64,000 nucleotides of DNA from assembly GCA_035048495.1 (NCBI GenBank), contig CM068553.1, positions 1,681,259-1,745,258 on the forward strand, in the 5' to 3' direction. This document shows positions 37,158 through 50,936 of the stretch, piece by piece (positions within the stretch are counted from its first letter, which is position 1; each line of letters opens with the position of its first letter). The notes under the pieces were generated by a model, which worked only from the letters and a program-made list of their open reading frames with translations, was not told where the DNA came from and did not search any database. The stretch comes from Euptelea pleiosperma (lineage: Eukaryota > Streptophyta > Magnoliopsida > Ranunculales > Eupteleaceae). Made by a program: the position numbers and the translations under genes.

Positions 37158-37531
37158 CCCGCACAAAGATAGTTGTACTTGTGGACAATCTTAACTGGAA
37201 GCACTAAGATGGAGATGGCCCACATTAATCATACCAATTGGACAATCTTAACTGGACAAAATCGATGGACTGCTTTCCAACAGATCCAAAATGACCATTG
37301 CACAATGCCAATGGCCGTTTTATGCGGAAAAATCTAGTCTGCATACGTTTGCAGACTCAAAAGTATGCACACATTGTATCCACAGTTGAATGCGCTTTGA
37401 AAAACGTGTTTTTAATTTTTATAAAATCATTTTTTAAACCATTTAAATAACACGTTTTTCAATGACCATCCAACAGTGCTGAATGTTTGCAAACGTAAGC
37501 AGACTACATTTGTCCATTTTATGATGCTATG

Positions 37532-37720
37532 CATGGTTCGAAGTCTCCGCCGATCTGGATCAGGATAAATGTTCACCAATCCGATCCAAAACTGGATTAT
37601 CTTGCCCGAGATCACTGTTTCGCAAAGGGGTCTGACGTTGTCTAGAGCGAGATGCACCGATCCTGTTCTGGATCAGACCGATCAGCCGATCCGGCCTCCA
37701 ATCCCGAGATTTCGAACCAT
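37532..37720. mobile_element. Family G MITE with perfect 9-bp target duplication
   Basis: The ends CATGGTTCGAAGTCTC and GAGATTTCGAACCAT are inverted. The element is 189 bp and flanked by the exact direct repeat GATGCTATG (37523-37531 and 37721-37729). Older copies lie at 1690-1870 and 2140-2275. Confidence 0.85.
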
Positions 37721-39921
37721 GATGCTATGACAGGTTTCTTTCTTTTTCTCTCAAAAAAATTTACTCGTGGGTGGGTGGGTGGGTGGGGGGAGTCGGGGAC
37801 CCGCCTAAAAAAAACGTGGGTACTGGTAAAGATGTTGAAGAGCATAAAGACAAGAACAGTGAGTGCCCTGTTGAGAATGAGATCTTGTGTGTCGTGTTCT
37901 GAGATCTTTCTATCTTTTCTCCTCCCAAAATCTTTCCTTCTCCCAATAATCACAGTCTTGACTTGCCTTTGCGTCGAGAATTGAAATTACCCGTCCATGA
38001 ACTGATGAACATCAACTCAAAAGTTAGCTCTTCTTTGACTTGCACATAATATATTTCTCCTTCGTTCTTTCTTTTGTCCCACACCTCCTTTTCTCTTTTC
38101 ATTTTTTATTTTTGATATCTAAGCTATCCGTTTGGTGATCACCATTTACACATGCCGGTGGGACCCATTGATCAACGCATCCCATAGCCCATATCTACTT
38201 TGATTGGATGACCATCGCCACCCATTACGTAGACATTATTAAGGGGAAGTTTGGAGTGTACCTAACCAAGTCCATAATCTTGTGTAGGTGGTTCACACAC
38301 CTCATTCACATCTGTCTAACAATGATCAAATGTTTGTTTTTCGATTCAATGATCAACGATCAAATGGTTGATGATAGTGTGAACATCAATGCCTATCGTG
38401 TATACAGTGTACAGTATATGCTCTCTGATTGTAAGTTTGCAATAAATGTAATCATCAATACAGATTCTACCTGTAATTATCTGTTTCTGTTGTATCCGTT
38501 GTTTACTATGCTATGATCTGTATGAATCTTTGCTCTAACACCTGTTTTGTGTCACTTGATATACGAGGGGAGAGGGAGATACAGTAGAGAGAGATTGAGA
38601 GAGAGAGAGAGTAGTAGAGAGGGAGAGGAGAGAGGGAGATACAGTAGAGAGAGAGAGAGAGAGGAGAAAACGAAGGGGTTGCGGGTTGGATGGTATGGGT
38701 GCCCAAACGGAGGAGGAAGGGTTGGGGGGTATTTTGGTCCAAGTGGGGTGCCCAGCCGAAAGACATGGGTGCCCGTAGAGCGACTCGAGGAGGGTGCAGC
38801 TGACTGCATGGTATCCTATACATTATGCATACATACCCCACCGACCTGTCGATCCAAACCATTCAATTGGTAGGCTCTTGGATGGAATGATCTAAAACTT
38901 GAACCAGACTGCACAATCGCATCTGCCCAATTTGGAATAACAAGATAATCTTTGGAATTGGATAAACTAAGAACTATTATTACGTCATAGACATCGGAAT
39001 CGGGAGATCTTGAAATTCCACTCTCTTCAGTGTAGAAAATCCCGTGGGATATAAAAAATGCAGTAGCACCAAAAGAAAAGTTGACCGTTCAGCACGAACT
39101 ATTACAACAGCATGCCTTTCCTTCCATTTTCACTTAAATATTAGAGGTTATTAAGTATGGGATTCTAAATTATGAGGGTGCAGACTGTATACCTGAAATT
39201 CCTAGATTTCTCCTCTATGATTTTAACCCAATTCAAATGTCCAATCAGAATGTATCCGGTCGTAGTGTCCTGTTAATTTCAACTAGAAGGTACTGTCATA
39301 TATCTATGAATTCACTCTCATTGAATTCAAAAACTAGAGCAAAGGGTGGTTTCCTGAGTTCTCAACTGATATAACTCCCGATACTGAGCCCCAAACTGCT
39401 ACACATAATTGATCCAACAGTTGGATCTCGTAATTCTCTTGCTCCCTTAAGGCATACTCTCAATAAGATGTTTTCCTGGTCTGGGGGATTATGAACACCA
39501 TGGATTCACCAAAACCTCCGGCAAATCATTCACCACGATGTATGGTACTAGTTAATGAAGGATGTTTTTCCGTAAGAAGATTCCAAATGAGCTTTATAGA
39601 AGACCCTTTCTATTTGTGTTTGGGTATGTCAGTTTCAGAACTTCCTGTGGCTTCAAAGAGATACCATGAGTCTTAATTGAGAGGTGTCGCTTACATACCG
39701 CAGATACATGAGAGTGAGGTCATACATGATCACCAACAAGAGTATACTGTTATACATGAGAGTAACGTCATACATGATCACCAACAAGACCATCTATAGC
39801 CATAACAATGATGAAACTTGAATAACATTTTATTGAGTTTACCTAACACTACGATGTGAGATGTATACATTTTCAAGATATAGACATGCTTTATGTCAAT
39901 TTATGTACATTGTTTTCAAGT
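37721..39921. other. Gene-free stretch between the MITE and the TAP38 3' end
   Basis: Holds a GA-rich low-complexity block (about 38570-38670), an imperfect 48-bp tandem repeat (39704-39789) and otherwise AT-rich text. Frames here lack recognisable domains. Confidence 0.45.
39704..39789. repeat. Imperfect tandem repeat, about 48-bp unit
   Basis: ATACATGAGAGT(G/A)A(G/C)GTC followed by ATACATGATCACCAACAAGA occurs twice in a row (39704-39751 and 39752-39789) with two mismatches. Confidence 0.8.
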
Positions 39922-42900
39922 TTATAAAGAAAGAAAAGATGACATCCAAATCCCCAGTGACACTATACCAATAGTTGCAAAAGCTTGGCTTAATTCATAC
40001 ACGAAGTTTTGTTGCTGAGGTGGCAAACTCTGCCAATCCGTCCTCCTATCCACAAGTCAAAGACGATAAATGGAATTGATAAGCATGTCTAAATCAACAA
40101 AAGGAAAGGATATGTTCACTAAAGAAACAAATAGATGGCAAAGCAGACACGAATCACAGGTTGATTGGTCAATGGCAAAAAGCTTCAATTTCCCTAGTTA
40201 ACAATCAAAGAGAATGCCTCTGGCATTAGCAGTAACCATAAGGAAGTTGAATTTGTGGGGAACAGTGTTATCCTGCTTCATACGAAGTTTTAGAAAGTAA
40301 ACTTCGTCACAGAGCCGTATTTGGGGCGTGCCTGCACTACCTTTTGCAATCTGATCTTTCTTGCATCCCTAGGCTATAAAAGACACATGGCAGTGCAGAG
40401 CAGGAGGCTAGAGGGTGCAATGGCATTTTCACAAAGTACGGTCTTATTTAGTTCCGACTTCAGGCTACTAAAGATTTATTCAGTTAATGGCAACGATAAA
40501 TTCATCTCGTGGAAAGAAAGTATTTTGACCTATTCTTTTCCAAAATAGGATTTATATTTTGAATGATATGATTCAGTATTTCAGTCGAGTCGACTTGGTT
40601 TTGGCCAAAAGGACAGTGACTTTCTGTACATATATTCGAGAAACAGGAACATACCCCAAATCGGCTATCACAATGCTAACATTATCTTGTGAGCTTCGGT
40701 CCTGCAGAAAATATGATACCGTAGGTCAATAAAACTGCCCAAGTAGTATCATCTCCATTAGACTAGCATGTTTGGAAGACAAGAAACCATCAATGAAAAG
40801 CATCACCAAAGCTGCTTGGGCAAGTGCTTCACTAGCTTGCTGAAATCCAAACAAGAAAAAGTTAAGACTGGGGTGTGGATATAATACAGTTATGTAACCA
40901 AATGAACCAGTACGAAATAACTTTTGTACCTGAACGCTGCCATGTTGTCGAAGTTGATTCCTAACAAATGTTACTGCATCTGAGCTGAAAACATCAACAA
41001 AAAATCTTGGTGATTCTTTCTTGGTCAGATCCAACATAAATAAACAAATAAATAATGATTTTAGTTAATTGCCACTATGAGATATATAACACGCCAAGAA
41101 TAAATAGATGGCCCAGCGAACCTGTTCATGTAATCCCATAGGCCATCAGATGCTAATAGTATAAACTCTGCATCTGATCCAAGAGCTACTTGATAAATAT
41201 CTGGAGAAGCAATAACAAGGTCTCCATCGAATTGTACTCTGTCACGACATAAAATGCATTCTCAAATCACAATCAAAGCACTCAAGTGAAGTCCAAGCCA
41301 GTCCAACTGGAAGTTATGCTAGACTGAAAATCGATCTAATTTATGTTACTTCACCAACGCTGGTTTACATAGGTTATTTCTGTTGAAAATTTGATTTAGT
41401 ATATTTCCATATGTTTCTCCCGTCTGTAACGGTTATTAAATGGTTAGGATCACTCAATGGGGAGAGATACGGTCAATCTAAGAGTGGGCCCACTGTCTAA
41501 GTGGTCCAGACTCCCCATTCCATCCATGTGCATCATGTGGTTCGGGAAGAATGAACTTTCACAGTATGCCACATTATCAACTACGTTGATCTGAAAACAA
41601 TAATTATATGAATTTGGGAACATAAGAGATAGTATACCGAGAAATAAATTTTTTGGACCATCTCCCCTCCTCAACTCCTTTCTCCAGCATTCTTTTCAGA
41701 AAAAAAAAACAGGAGACTGTTAGGGACACAAGCAAAAATTTAATAGATCAAAATAAACTAAAATTTTACAAAATTATTAGAAAAGCTTAAGATGTGGAGG
41801 AAAGAAAGGAGAGTACAAGGGACGAACTCATTCTTCTTTGTCTTGAATCTCATGTCACCAAAAGCACGGGATACAGAGATGTCTCCACAAATCCTTCCAT
41901 TGACAATCTAAAGAGACCATATATTAGAGTCACCATCAGCAACAAGGACATGGAATAGACTGTCAAACTCCAAACTAGCATAAGAATTTCTTAGACAACC
42001 TACTTAAATTGGAAAAATAGAAGATAGTTTTCATTGCAATTATAATTATGGATCATGAAAGCTAAATAAATATGCCAATTGAAATGTTGAATTACGAATG
42101 GCAGTTAATCTAGAAGGTTTAACAACTTTCAAGAACATTATGGGCAAAACTCAGAAACATGCTCCTGATAAAACATTATCATCATAAGCCTTTTCCCAAT
42201 GGTATGAGGTTGGCTGCATGAATCCTGTCTAAAGCCATCTCTTCTGTTAAGACTTTCTTAAAATCTCCTCTCAGAACCTAACTCCATGTCCATTTTGGCC
42301 TTCCCCTTGCCCTTTTAGGCCCTTCCACTTGCACATTCCTCTTCACTGGTGCTGTTATCGGTCTTTTTGGCATGATAAACATGCCAAGTCTAATTAAATG
42401 AGCTTGAGCCTGTAGCTCAATTGGTTGACATTCTGCATTGAAACCATGATGTTGTAGTTTGATCCCAGGTCACAGCTTACCCACCAGGAAAAAAACACAG
42501 AATCTCCATTGGTTTCTGTCGTAGGATGAAATAGTTGGATTGGAACGTAAAAAGGAATGACTGGTCATACGTTTTTGTTGAATGTTGCAGCGCCACAAAA
42601 TGGAAGGAATACTGGGTGTGATTTATAAGATATATTAAGAAACAGTTCATGGCCTACAGCTGGAATAAGTTTACAACGCAGAGTATGAGAAGGGTGCATA
42701 TCAACCATTGGCATACTCAGATATCTGAAGCTAACACCATCAATCCTGGAAAATGTGACGCGCCCCACATTCCAACATTCATGGATAGGATGGTGTTGTT
42801 CACCAGTGTCCAAATTTGACATGTATTTCTCACACAATTCTTTCTTTAATTAAAGAAGTGTATGAAGTACTTTAACATGTGTGTAGACAAAAAATAATTT

Positions 42901-45900
42901 TAACAGGTGATTATAGCCTATAGATGTTCTTCAATACCACACTTGGAAGGCAGGTAAAAGATTTTATCAGCTGTGTTATAACCACTGATAAGTCTATTTT
43001 TCTTATAACATTTCCCTGATTAAAAATTTAATCCTTTGGTTCACTTTGCACAAGAAAAACATTCGAGACAGTAGTCACTCCCAACATGGTATTCCACATT
43101 ATGATGAGCTCATCACTCATAAATATAACCATGTCAATGCAAGAAAACATGAGTACAGAACAAAAACAAAAACAAAAACAAAAACACAGCTGGGCAATCG
43201 GATCAGAAATTTTGGCTCCATAAAAATAACATCTATGTGTTCGAAATAAATTTCTTAATTATGAATATCCAACATTATGATTTTTCAAAAATTTAAAAAC
43301 CTCAGGATGGCGTCAAAGTTGCATTCTGTGAGAGATAACAGGTAAATCAGTGTTGCATTCTATGTCTGTTAACAGCCGTATCAGAGTTGCATTATGTGTC
43401 TGTTAACAAGTGAAATGGGTATCTAGATTTCTATTTCTTAGGATGTGTTAATAACATCTCCTAAATTATTATGTAGAAGCATCAACCAAGAAAGCAACTG
43501 AAACCATACTCGTGCAAACAATGACAAAATGGAGACAAGAACAGAAAAACACACCCATCCACCTGCTTCTCTGACCCGCCTAATTTCTTGAAGAGAAACC
43601 TTGTTGTTTCCATAAGGTCGATGAGGATTGGTCAACATTTCTGCTTTCCCGGAACGGGAGAGAACCTGCTTTAAGAAGTTAGTTAAGCCAAGAAGGAAAT
43701 TCGCTGTACTCTAAAAGCCATTTTTTTGAAAGTTCCCCAGGATACAGAAGTTGAAATCAACCATAAGTCACCATAACGTTCACAAGGGTTGGATTTGTAC
43801 CACACATGAGTCACCAACATGTGAAATGATCAGCACATCATTTCCGACAAACATAACCGTAGCTGTTGAACCAGATTCAATTTCCACCCCTGTCACTTCA
43901 AGCCTTTACAAAATGAAACAACAATAAACCCTTAGTGCTGCTATACAAGAATATTCTAATATTAGTATTATTAAGATCTATTGGCAAATATGCTAAAAAA
44001 AAGTCAGTGATTTACCAGTTCAACAATTTCGTATCGGCATTTAAAAAAGCCTCCTGTAATGCCTTCTTCACAGCACTGAAATCTTTGCCACTCAATAACG
44101 ACCCACCTTGTAAAGCCGAAACACACTCTTTGTACAACTCATCCCTGAATTGCATATAACAAATCATAACATGCAAACAGAGCACTGAACATTCACAAGT
44201 ACTTTACTATGCAACATCCATTGTCACTACTACAAAGAAGTCCACTCAAGGTCCATGTCCCAAACTTGATAAACATTCAGAAATCAGACTTTATGAGATT
44301 TTATGATATACAGAAGCATATTTAATCCCAGGAGTTCATAAAAAGTGATCTGGGAAATCTCCTAGGTGGGACCGATTCAGTGTTGGGTCCTGCCCCACTG
44401 TACAGGAGACACGTGTGACGGAAATTTTGGGTTCGAAAATTTTTGCCTCACGCAATGCTTGACACAAAAAAGCATCATGCATAGCAAGGGCCATCCATCA
44501 ATACATTGAGAGATGTTCCAAAGGACTTTTTTGAAATATTCTCCTGTCAAATCACATAGGCCTAGGGATATCAACGGATATTTTTCAAATCGAATATCAG
44601 CATATCCGAATCTAAAAAAAATCTGATATCCAAATCCGATACAAAATCCGACGGATATTCTGAATCAATATTCGAATCTGATTTACTTATTTATATATAG
44701 GCTGGGATACGTTGACTCGTGATTTTGTGACTAATGGACGAGGGGCCCACACACAAATGAGTTAAGTGCTGATTTTTGGTGATGATATTCTTCTAGATAT
44801 CAACATCACAAAATTCAGCTCATACCAACATTTATAGCCTTATAAAAAGTAGATTGCAAGTAGAAAAAAATTGGACCATCCATTTTCACAGTTAAATTTA
44901 AGTCCATATTTGATAGGGTTAGAAGTTTTAGAAATTGTTGATTTTTGGTGAGGATGATCTCCATGGTGGGGTGATCATCCTCACCAAAAATCAGCCCTTA
45001 ACTCCACTGCATGTGGTCTCCACAACCGCATTTATAAGTCAAAAAGCATTAGTAACTTTATCCCGGCTCTCTCTCTCTCTCTATGTGTGTGGGGCCCACA
45101 TGCAGATGAGTTAAGGGCTGATTTTTGGTGATGATATTCTTCTCAGCATGGATATCAACCTCACAAAAAATCATCCCATTCCAAAATTTGTAACCTTATG
45201 AAAAGTGGGTTGCAAGTTGAAAAATTTTAGACCATCCATTTTCACCGTTAAATTTAGGTCCATAATTGATAGGGTTAGAAGTTTTAGAAATTTGGATTCG
45301 AATTTGATAATATCCCATTATTCGAATACGGATTTGAATTTTCGACCATCCATTGACACCCCTACATAGGCCCCGCTCCCAATGTACTGATGGACGGCCC
45401 TTGATTTACGTGACGCCCTCTAGTCAAACAATGCGTGAGACTGAAGATGCATCTTTTATACCTTTCAAAAAAAATGCATCTTTTTATTAAGCATTCCAAC
45501 TTGCAGGATTTGTAGTTTTAAATTTAATATTTTTTGGTTGAATTTCAACTTAATTTTCTCAAGAAATCTCAATAGAATCTGGAAAATTAAAGCGAATTAA
45601 AAGTTACGAAATGAAACTGTTTATGAAATGATTCTATTTAGCTCTATTCATACTTTAGTTTCCTATTATTTAAGCCCTAAAAGGAAGAAATTCAAGCTTG
45701 CAGAGGCTCTCACCGGAGGTATTCGGCTGATGAGAAGCCCGCGTGGCCATCGAAGACCGCAGCAAAAGAGAACCCATCGAGGTCATCTGATCGAACGACG
45801 ACATCATCTTCCATCTCTTCTCGTGGACCCTGTAATCGGCTTGTTCCCCATCTGATCCCCGCGACGCCCGTCAACGACGAGGGAGCATCGATTGCGATCG

Positions 45901-46012
45901 TAGAGCAGCATCGGCTTCTGTCCCTGCCGATGTTCTTCTTTGTATTCAAGACAGAGCTGCAGTTTATTCCGTTTAGCAGGAATCTCTGCAACTGCTGACT
46001 CAGTAACGCCAT
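39922..46012 (-). CDS. TAP38: Chloroplast protein phosphatase 2C, orthologue of TAP38/PPH1 (PP2C57)
   Basis: Eleven exons on the minus strand: 45714-46012, 44016-44144, 43801-43903, 43555-43665, 41828-41907, 41638-41691, 41122-41238, 40930-40984, 40807-40839, 40655-40701, 39922-40045. The frame closes at 383 residues (Arabidopsis about 388). A transit peptide of about 40 residues precedes [14 protein letters not shown]2C metal motifs are REEMEDD (64-70), FDGHAG (87-92), [31 protein letters not shown] and [14 protein letters not shown]. The C-terminal segment [18 protein letters not shown] is the thylakoid membrane anchor. In Arabidopsis this enzyme dephosphorylates LHCII and drives the state 2 to state 1 transition. 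All splice sites are GT-AG; the exon 5 donor (GA|GTTCGT) is weak. Intron 1 holds a hAT-like insertion. Confidence 0.94.
42404..42500 (+). mobile_element. tRNA-like SINE fragment in a TAP38 intron
   Basis: TAGCTCAATTGG fits pol III box A and GTTTGATCCCAGG approximates box B at tRNA-like spacing. It lies in intron 4 of TAP38. A related head occurs inverted near 20805-20860. No tail or duplication was found. Confidence 0.4.
44563..45364. mobile_element. hAT-like non-autonomous element with 8-bp target duplication, in TAP38 intron 1
   Basis: The ends TAGGGATATCAACGGAT and ATCCATTGACACCCCTA are inverted repeats. The flanks are the exact 8-bp direct repeat CATAGGCC (44555-44562 and 45365-45372), the hAT signature. 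The 802-bp interior contains a second, internally duplicated repeat (44710-45295) and no coding frame. Confidence 0.82.
44745..45295. repeat. Internal duplicated repeat with a hairpin
   Basis: About 190 bases (GAGTTAAG(G/T)GCTGATTTTTGG onward to GATAGGGTTAGAAG) occur twice in direct orientation, at about 44757-44940 and 45107-45290. Between them, 44943-44994 is a hairpin with stem GATTTTTGGTGAGGATGATC. Confidence 0.75.
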
Positions 46013-46187
46013 TGAAAGAGGTCTTCGAGCTCCAACTACAGCAAAACTTTAACCGAACTGTCTCGTTTTCAAAGTAAAGATAAGAGAGCAACGGTAGACC
46101 TCTAACTGCTTTAACGGCTTAGATTTCAGATTCCCCGCCATACTCTCAAATCCCGAGTAAATTGTTGATAATGGACCACAGTACGAG

Positions 46188-46400
46188 ACACTAGGAGAGA
46201 ACACTGACCGTATGAATGTTTGGCCCATCCCTAGGTGGACCACATTCCAAAAATCAGTCTGATTAGTGATTTCTAACCTTTGGATCTGAGTACCCCAAAT
46301 AATGCTCGAATTCCACGGTTAAAAAATAAGCCCATGAAAAGGATTCAAATCAAACGGTTATAAATCACTAATAAGGATGATTTTTTGGTCTGTAGTTCCA
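46188..46400. mobile_element. Family A MITE upstream of TAP38
   Basis: The core arms ACTGACCGTATGAATGTTTGG and CCACCTAGG with inverted AATCAGTCTGATTAGTGATT are present; the termini are decayed. It lies about 180-390 bases upstream of the TAP38 ATG, in the likely promoter. Confidence 0.6.
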
Positions 46401-47242
46401 CCTAGGTAGAACTTCCCTGATTAGTGATTTCTAACCTTTGGATCTGAGTGCACATGTGAGTGGCGATGTGATGCATGACTCCGATTCAATTCTATTTGAC
46501 ACAAACGTGGACTCGCAAGGCTACGATCAGACATCTAAAGTTTTCTGAGCAACCAAACACTTCCTTTCTGTCTTTAGGACTTTTAAGGAGTTAACATATT
46601 TAGCACTAACGTCGGCAGGCATCTGTGCTTGTGTTAAGTCGCTTTTGGATCAGTCGTTAATGAACATTCCAGCAAGTTGGGGCCCAACCCTTACAAATCT
46701 ACAATCCCACATATCAGCCTGATCTTCTTTAAATGGTAAAATAACAGGCAGCAAGTTGCTGCCATAAGCACTAAGAGTGCCTGCTAGACAAGATACAATG
46801 GTGAATCTCAACACCATCTTTTTCTTCTTTGGGCCTACATACCAATAGATCTGTACGATAATATCCAACAAGAGAAGCAGTGAGAAATGTTAATATTCTA
46901 AGATCTTTCGTTATCATTTTGAGATAACCACTTCTTCTCGTAACTCATAATTAGATTTGCTCACTTAGATTCCAATCTATTGATTGACAATGTTTCAACA
47001 TGGAATGGTGCTTGACCAGAGCTAGAACTATAGTAACTCTGATTAGTTTTGATTGCATTTGAGATTGCCTTTAAAATGAATTAATGCTTCTTTGACTGAT
47101 TTTATAATACTACAATTAGGGAAAGTATCGAAGTTAACTAGTTCTATGGCATTTGAGCCCAATCATCCATGGATGTTGTCTATCCAATAAAACAAAAATC
47201 ACTCATGGAGGATGGTGAGTAGGCCTAATGACCGGGTGTTCA

Positions 47243-47280
<38 letters not shown>

Positions 47281-49747
47281 ACCTTGTGTTTTGGGTGTAA
47301 TTTCATATAATTTTTGAAAATGCCCTAACTTGATTTGCATAAAAAACTACCATTAAGTCTATTTATTGAAAATGATATCAATTTAGATTTAAAAAATCAC
47401 TTGTTAGCTCCTAATTCAGTTTTAAAGACAAATAATACTATAGTGGAATGTGACTCTTAGAAAACTCAGATTCAGCAAAATTTTCACAGATCAACATCAG
47501 AATTATCCATAGTCTAGATTGTCTAGAGATCCAAGAAGAACAATTATTGATACCTAACCCAGTGAGCTTTTGAGCCTCTCTTCATTTTTTAGGGTTATAA
47601 ATAATTATGAGTCATAGGATGACTCACCATTCTTCGAGTCCACAATTATTCCATTTTGAAATCTCATTAACATTTGCTTTGGTCATAGAACTTGGAGTGA
47701 AGTCAAAGTCGAATTATTACAAAAAAAAATATTTTCTATATCCATTCAAGACATCACAGATGAAAGTGCAAACCCTAGAAAATGATGTAGGCCATCTTTC
47801 TAACCAAACAGATCTTTTTAGCTTACCTAACATCTATACCGTTAGAAACCGTTTTGAGCCTTATGATGAACCTTTTCTTTTTAACCCGTCAACCAAAAGT
47901 CCAAACCCTGAAATAAGCACAACTCAAATACTTACTTCTGAGAGGGATAAATGAGTTATTGGTATGATCACACTAGAAAAAAAAAAGAGAAATCAAGAAA
48001 AGAAAAAAATAAATAAAAGGTTCAAGCTGAAAGGAAACATGAGTAGGAAAAAAAAAAGAAACAGAAGAAAAGAAACAGAAAAAAAAAAGGCTGAACAATG
48101 TCAAAAAGATAAACAAGTTGGAAAAAGGAAAAGAAGAAAAGTCAAGGAAATGGTGTCGCCACCCTCGAAAAAAGTTGTAAAGAACAATGAGATATCCTCT
48201 CAGAATTTTTGAATCCCTGAATATCCTTATCTTTCTAACCATTTCTTAAGCCTCTATACAACCCTAGCAAGCCCTATTTGATTCTAGGTTAGCATCATCA
48301 TAGAATGGGGAGAATGAAGAAAAGAGAAACTATAGAGTTTGATCTGACACTCCTGAGTGACATGACATTCCAATCATGAGATCTTCTGAATCTCTTATTG
48401 TCCTCCTTTCTAAATAGTATATGTGAAATATTTTTCAGTTTCAAATATCTATCTCCTCACATATAACTTGAGAGAAAAATAAAATCATTTTCGAGTGATT
48501 TACTTCTGAGTGGTAAACAAATGAGAATTGAGGTCGAGGCATACAGTTTTTGAGGTGATCGGATAGTCTTTACTACCAGATAAGGATGATGTTGAGCACA
48601 TACACACTCTGAGTCTGAGTAATCTTTGATTTAAATGTCCATCTATAGATACGTCACACTTTACTGACTAAGCTCTCATTTGTGAAGAATCCCTTGCATC
48701 CTTAAAATAATTTGACAAAACGAAATTTTTCTGAGTGATGCGAATAAGTTTTCCAGCATGTGCTAAGCCCTTCTGAGCTCACTTATCTCGCAGTAATTGC
48801 CAAGGATTAGCAATATGCTGGTTGTGGGTTGTGATATTCGCTCAAAAGTGCTTATTTTAAGTAATTATCATTTTAGTGTGGCCACATTTTCCTACGTAAA
48901 ACTTCTCTTTTCGTCAACTTTTTTATGTAAGAGTTTCTATTATTGCGTAGAACACACTTTTTAGACAAAAATCGACTATTTGCATGAATTAAACGTAATT
49001 TCGGAAGTCTAGATATAAAGTCGTTCTGATTAAGTCTAATTGCACGCTTTTTGTTATTATAGGAAACTCGATTGAACGATTTTCGAGACTTGCGGGCCCA
49101 CGATCGATCATAGAAGCCTAATAACAAAACTTAAAGAGCCAGCGGGCTAAGACAATAAGATATATAGGCCACGTACGGGTTGAGGCAGAGAATCATAGAG
49201 CCAGACCAAGAACGAACAAAGCGAAAGAGTTGATGACCAAGAGAAGGACCAAAGTGTTTAAAGCCACAATAAAAAATATGAAGTGATGTCTTGCTCTATT
49301 GGTGAAGTTCAGAAAAGAATAAGTCAAAGGCTAGGATTCGAGACCCTTCGCCAACATATTTTCTCTTAACCCTAATTTTCTCTCCTCTCACCATCACTTA
49401 CGGCCAGTATCATCACGTATCTTGGCTGATCATCACTCTCCATTCCCCCATCGAGAATCCTAGCCATGAGACTCTCACAACCATCTGATCACCCTTAATC
49501 ACCACATGATCCCATGATGCTCACAATCATCCGTCTAAGAACCCATCTCACCATGCGATCGCCACGATTACACTCCCCTAACCCTAATCCACCCTAATCA
49601 TCCTCTCACCATCCGTTCATGATCACTCTCGATCTCACTCACTCCATCTTGACCACACAACCTCACGAATCCCTCACCTAAACCATGATTCTCTATCTAA
49701 CATCTAGATCCAACGGCCCTTGTGGCCATCTCACCAACTATCATTCT
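46401..49747. other. Gene-free, low-complexity stretch
   Basis: An (AG)n tract lies at 47246-47277. A lysine-rich 82-codon frame at 47964-48212 reflects poly-purine composition. Short text near 49270-49345 resembles a tRNA-like SINE (GGATTCGAGACCC). The strand composition changes to ATC/CTC-rich near 49380-49740. No gene is supported; old retroelement sequence is likely. Confidence 0.45.
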
Positions 49748-50936
49748 TGTAATACCCCGAACTTTTGTTCTAGGGTATTATGATAATTTTACAAAAAAAA
49801 AAAAATCAGACTTGTGTTGTTATATTTATGTTTAGATATCATATATGAATATGTGTATCAATTTTGGTTACATTCTAACAACTTCGAAAATTAGGATTTT
49901 ATGGGATCTGCAAGAGTAGACTTTCTTAAAAATTTCATTTGACCTTCGATTGACGAACGGACAGTTCCAATACGATCGTATACTTATATAGATCTTAAAT
50001 ATCTGATAATATAATCAATTTTATTTTTCTTATTTTTAGGCTAAATTTTATGTGGGACCCGCATCTTAGGGTTTCTGGACCTTATAGATGGACTTTAAAA
50101 TTGTAACAAACATTTTTGGCAAAAAAATATATTCTTGTAATTTTTTAATTTTCTCGCTATTTTACACTTAGAATATTAAAATTTATTTTTTATAAATTTG
50201 AAATGAGTACGGGACCCGCAGAACAAGTTTCGAGTCCATCCGACGAAAGGTTGACTCTTTTTCGAGACTTTGATCAATTGTTGAAATTTTGTGTATTAGA
50301 ATTTTTTTTTTAAATTTTAGGTGTATGACAAATGTCAACATCTTATTAATTATGAACTTTTAAATTATATAATCTGATTGATAGGAATTAATGAATGAAT
50401 GTTGTGTATTAATATATTATAAAGTATAGTTTAATGCTCATATATATTGATTATATCAAACCATCACATTTAAGGAAATATAGCATAATTATAATTAATA
50501 ACTATTTTAATTATTAATATAAGTAATGATATTATTAATTAAGTTACAATTATTGGGTGGGCCCGTAGGGCCAATTTAGAGTCATTTTGGGTTTAAGAAT
50601 AACCTTAATTGAAACCCAGTTGATATCCATGGGCCTTGAGTCCATTTTTAATCCATTAGTAATTCAAAATATGAATTTTCAAGGTTTGAAAAAGTTACCC
50701 TTTGAGAGCTACGAATTTCACCCATTCCTTCTTGTTGCTCAACAACTCGAGAGAAACTCTCTCAATTCAAATTTCAAACCTTCCCTCCCTTGTGTTATCT
50801 AAATAAGGCAACTCAATAGAGTTATTGATAGCCAATATTTTTTTTATCCTATTGTTGTTTTGAAAAATCTCTTTTCTCTCTCCTTAATTCTTTCTAATTT
50901 TATCTCTTTAAGCTTGCATTAAAAATCCATCATTAA
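49748..50936 (+). mobile_element. Gypsy-type LTR fragment
   Basis: Begins TGTAATACCCCGAAC, with inverted GGGTATTATGA following, a common start of plant Ty3/gypsy LTRs. Near 50700-50810 are ACTCGAGAGAAACTCTCTC and ATAAGGCAACTC text of leader type. The right part is displaced by the CACTA end at 50937; no internal coding domain was found. Confidence 0.5.

Noticed and set aside
42404..42500. tRNA gene
   Set aside because: Box A and B resemble tRNA but no cloverleaf with paired acceptor stem can be formed; a SINE remnant is more likely.
44016..45713. Reading TAP38 exon 1 as a separate short 100-codon gene
   Set aside because: The exon ends at a consensus donor (CCG|GTGAGA) and joins in phase to 44144, restoring the conserved family sequence.
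47964..48212. Lysine-rich 82-codon frame resembling a nuclear basic protein
   Set aside because: It is a poly-purine tract; codon choice is nearly all AAA/AAG/AGA, as expected from composition alone.
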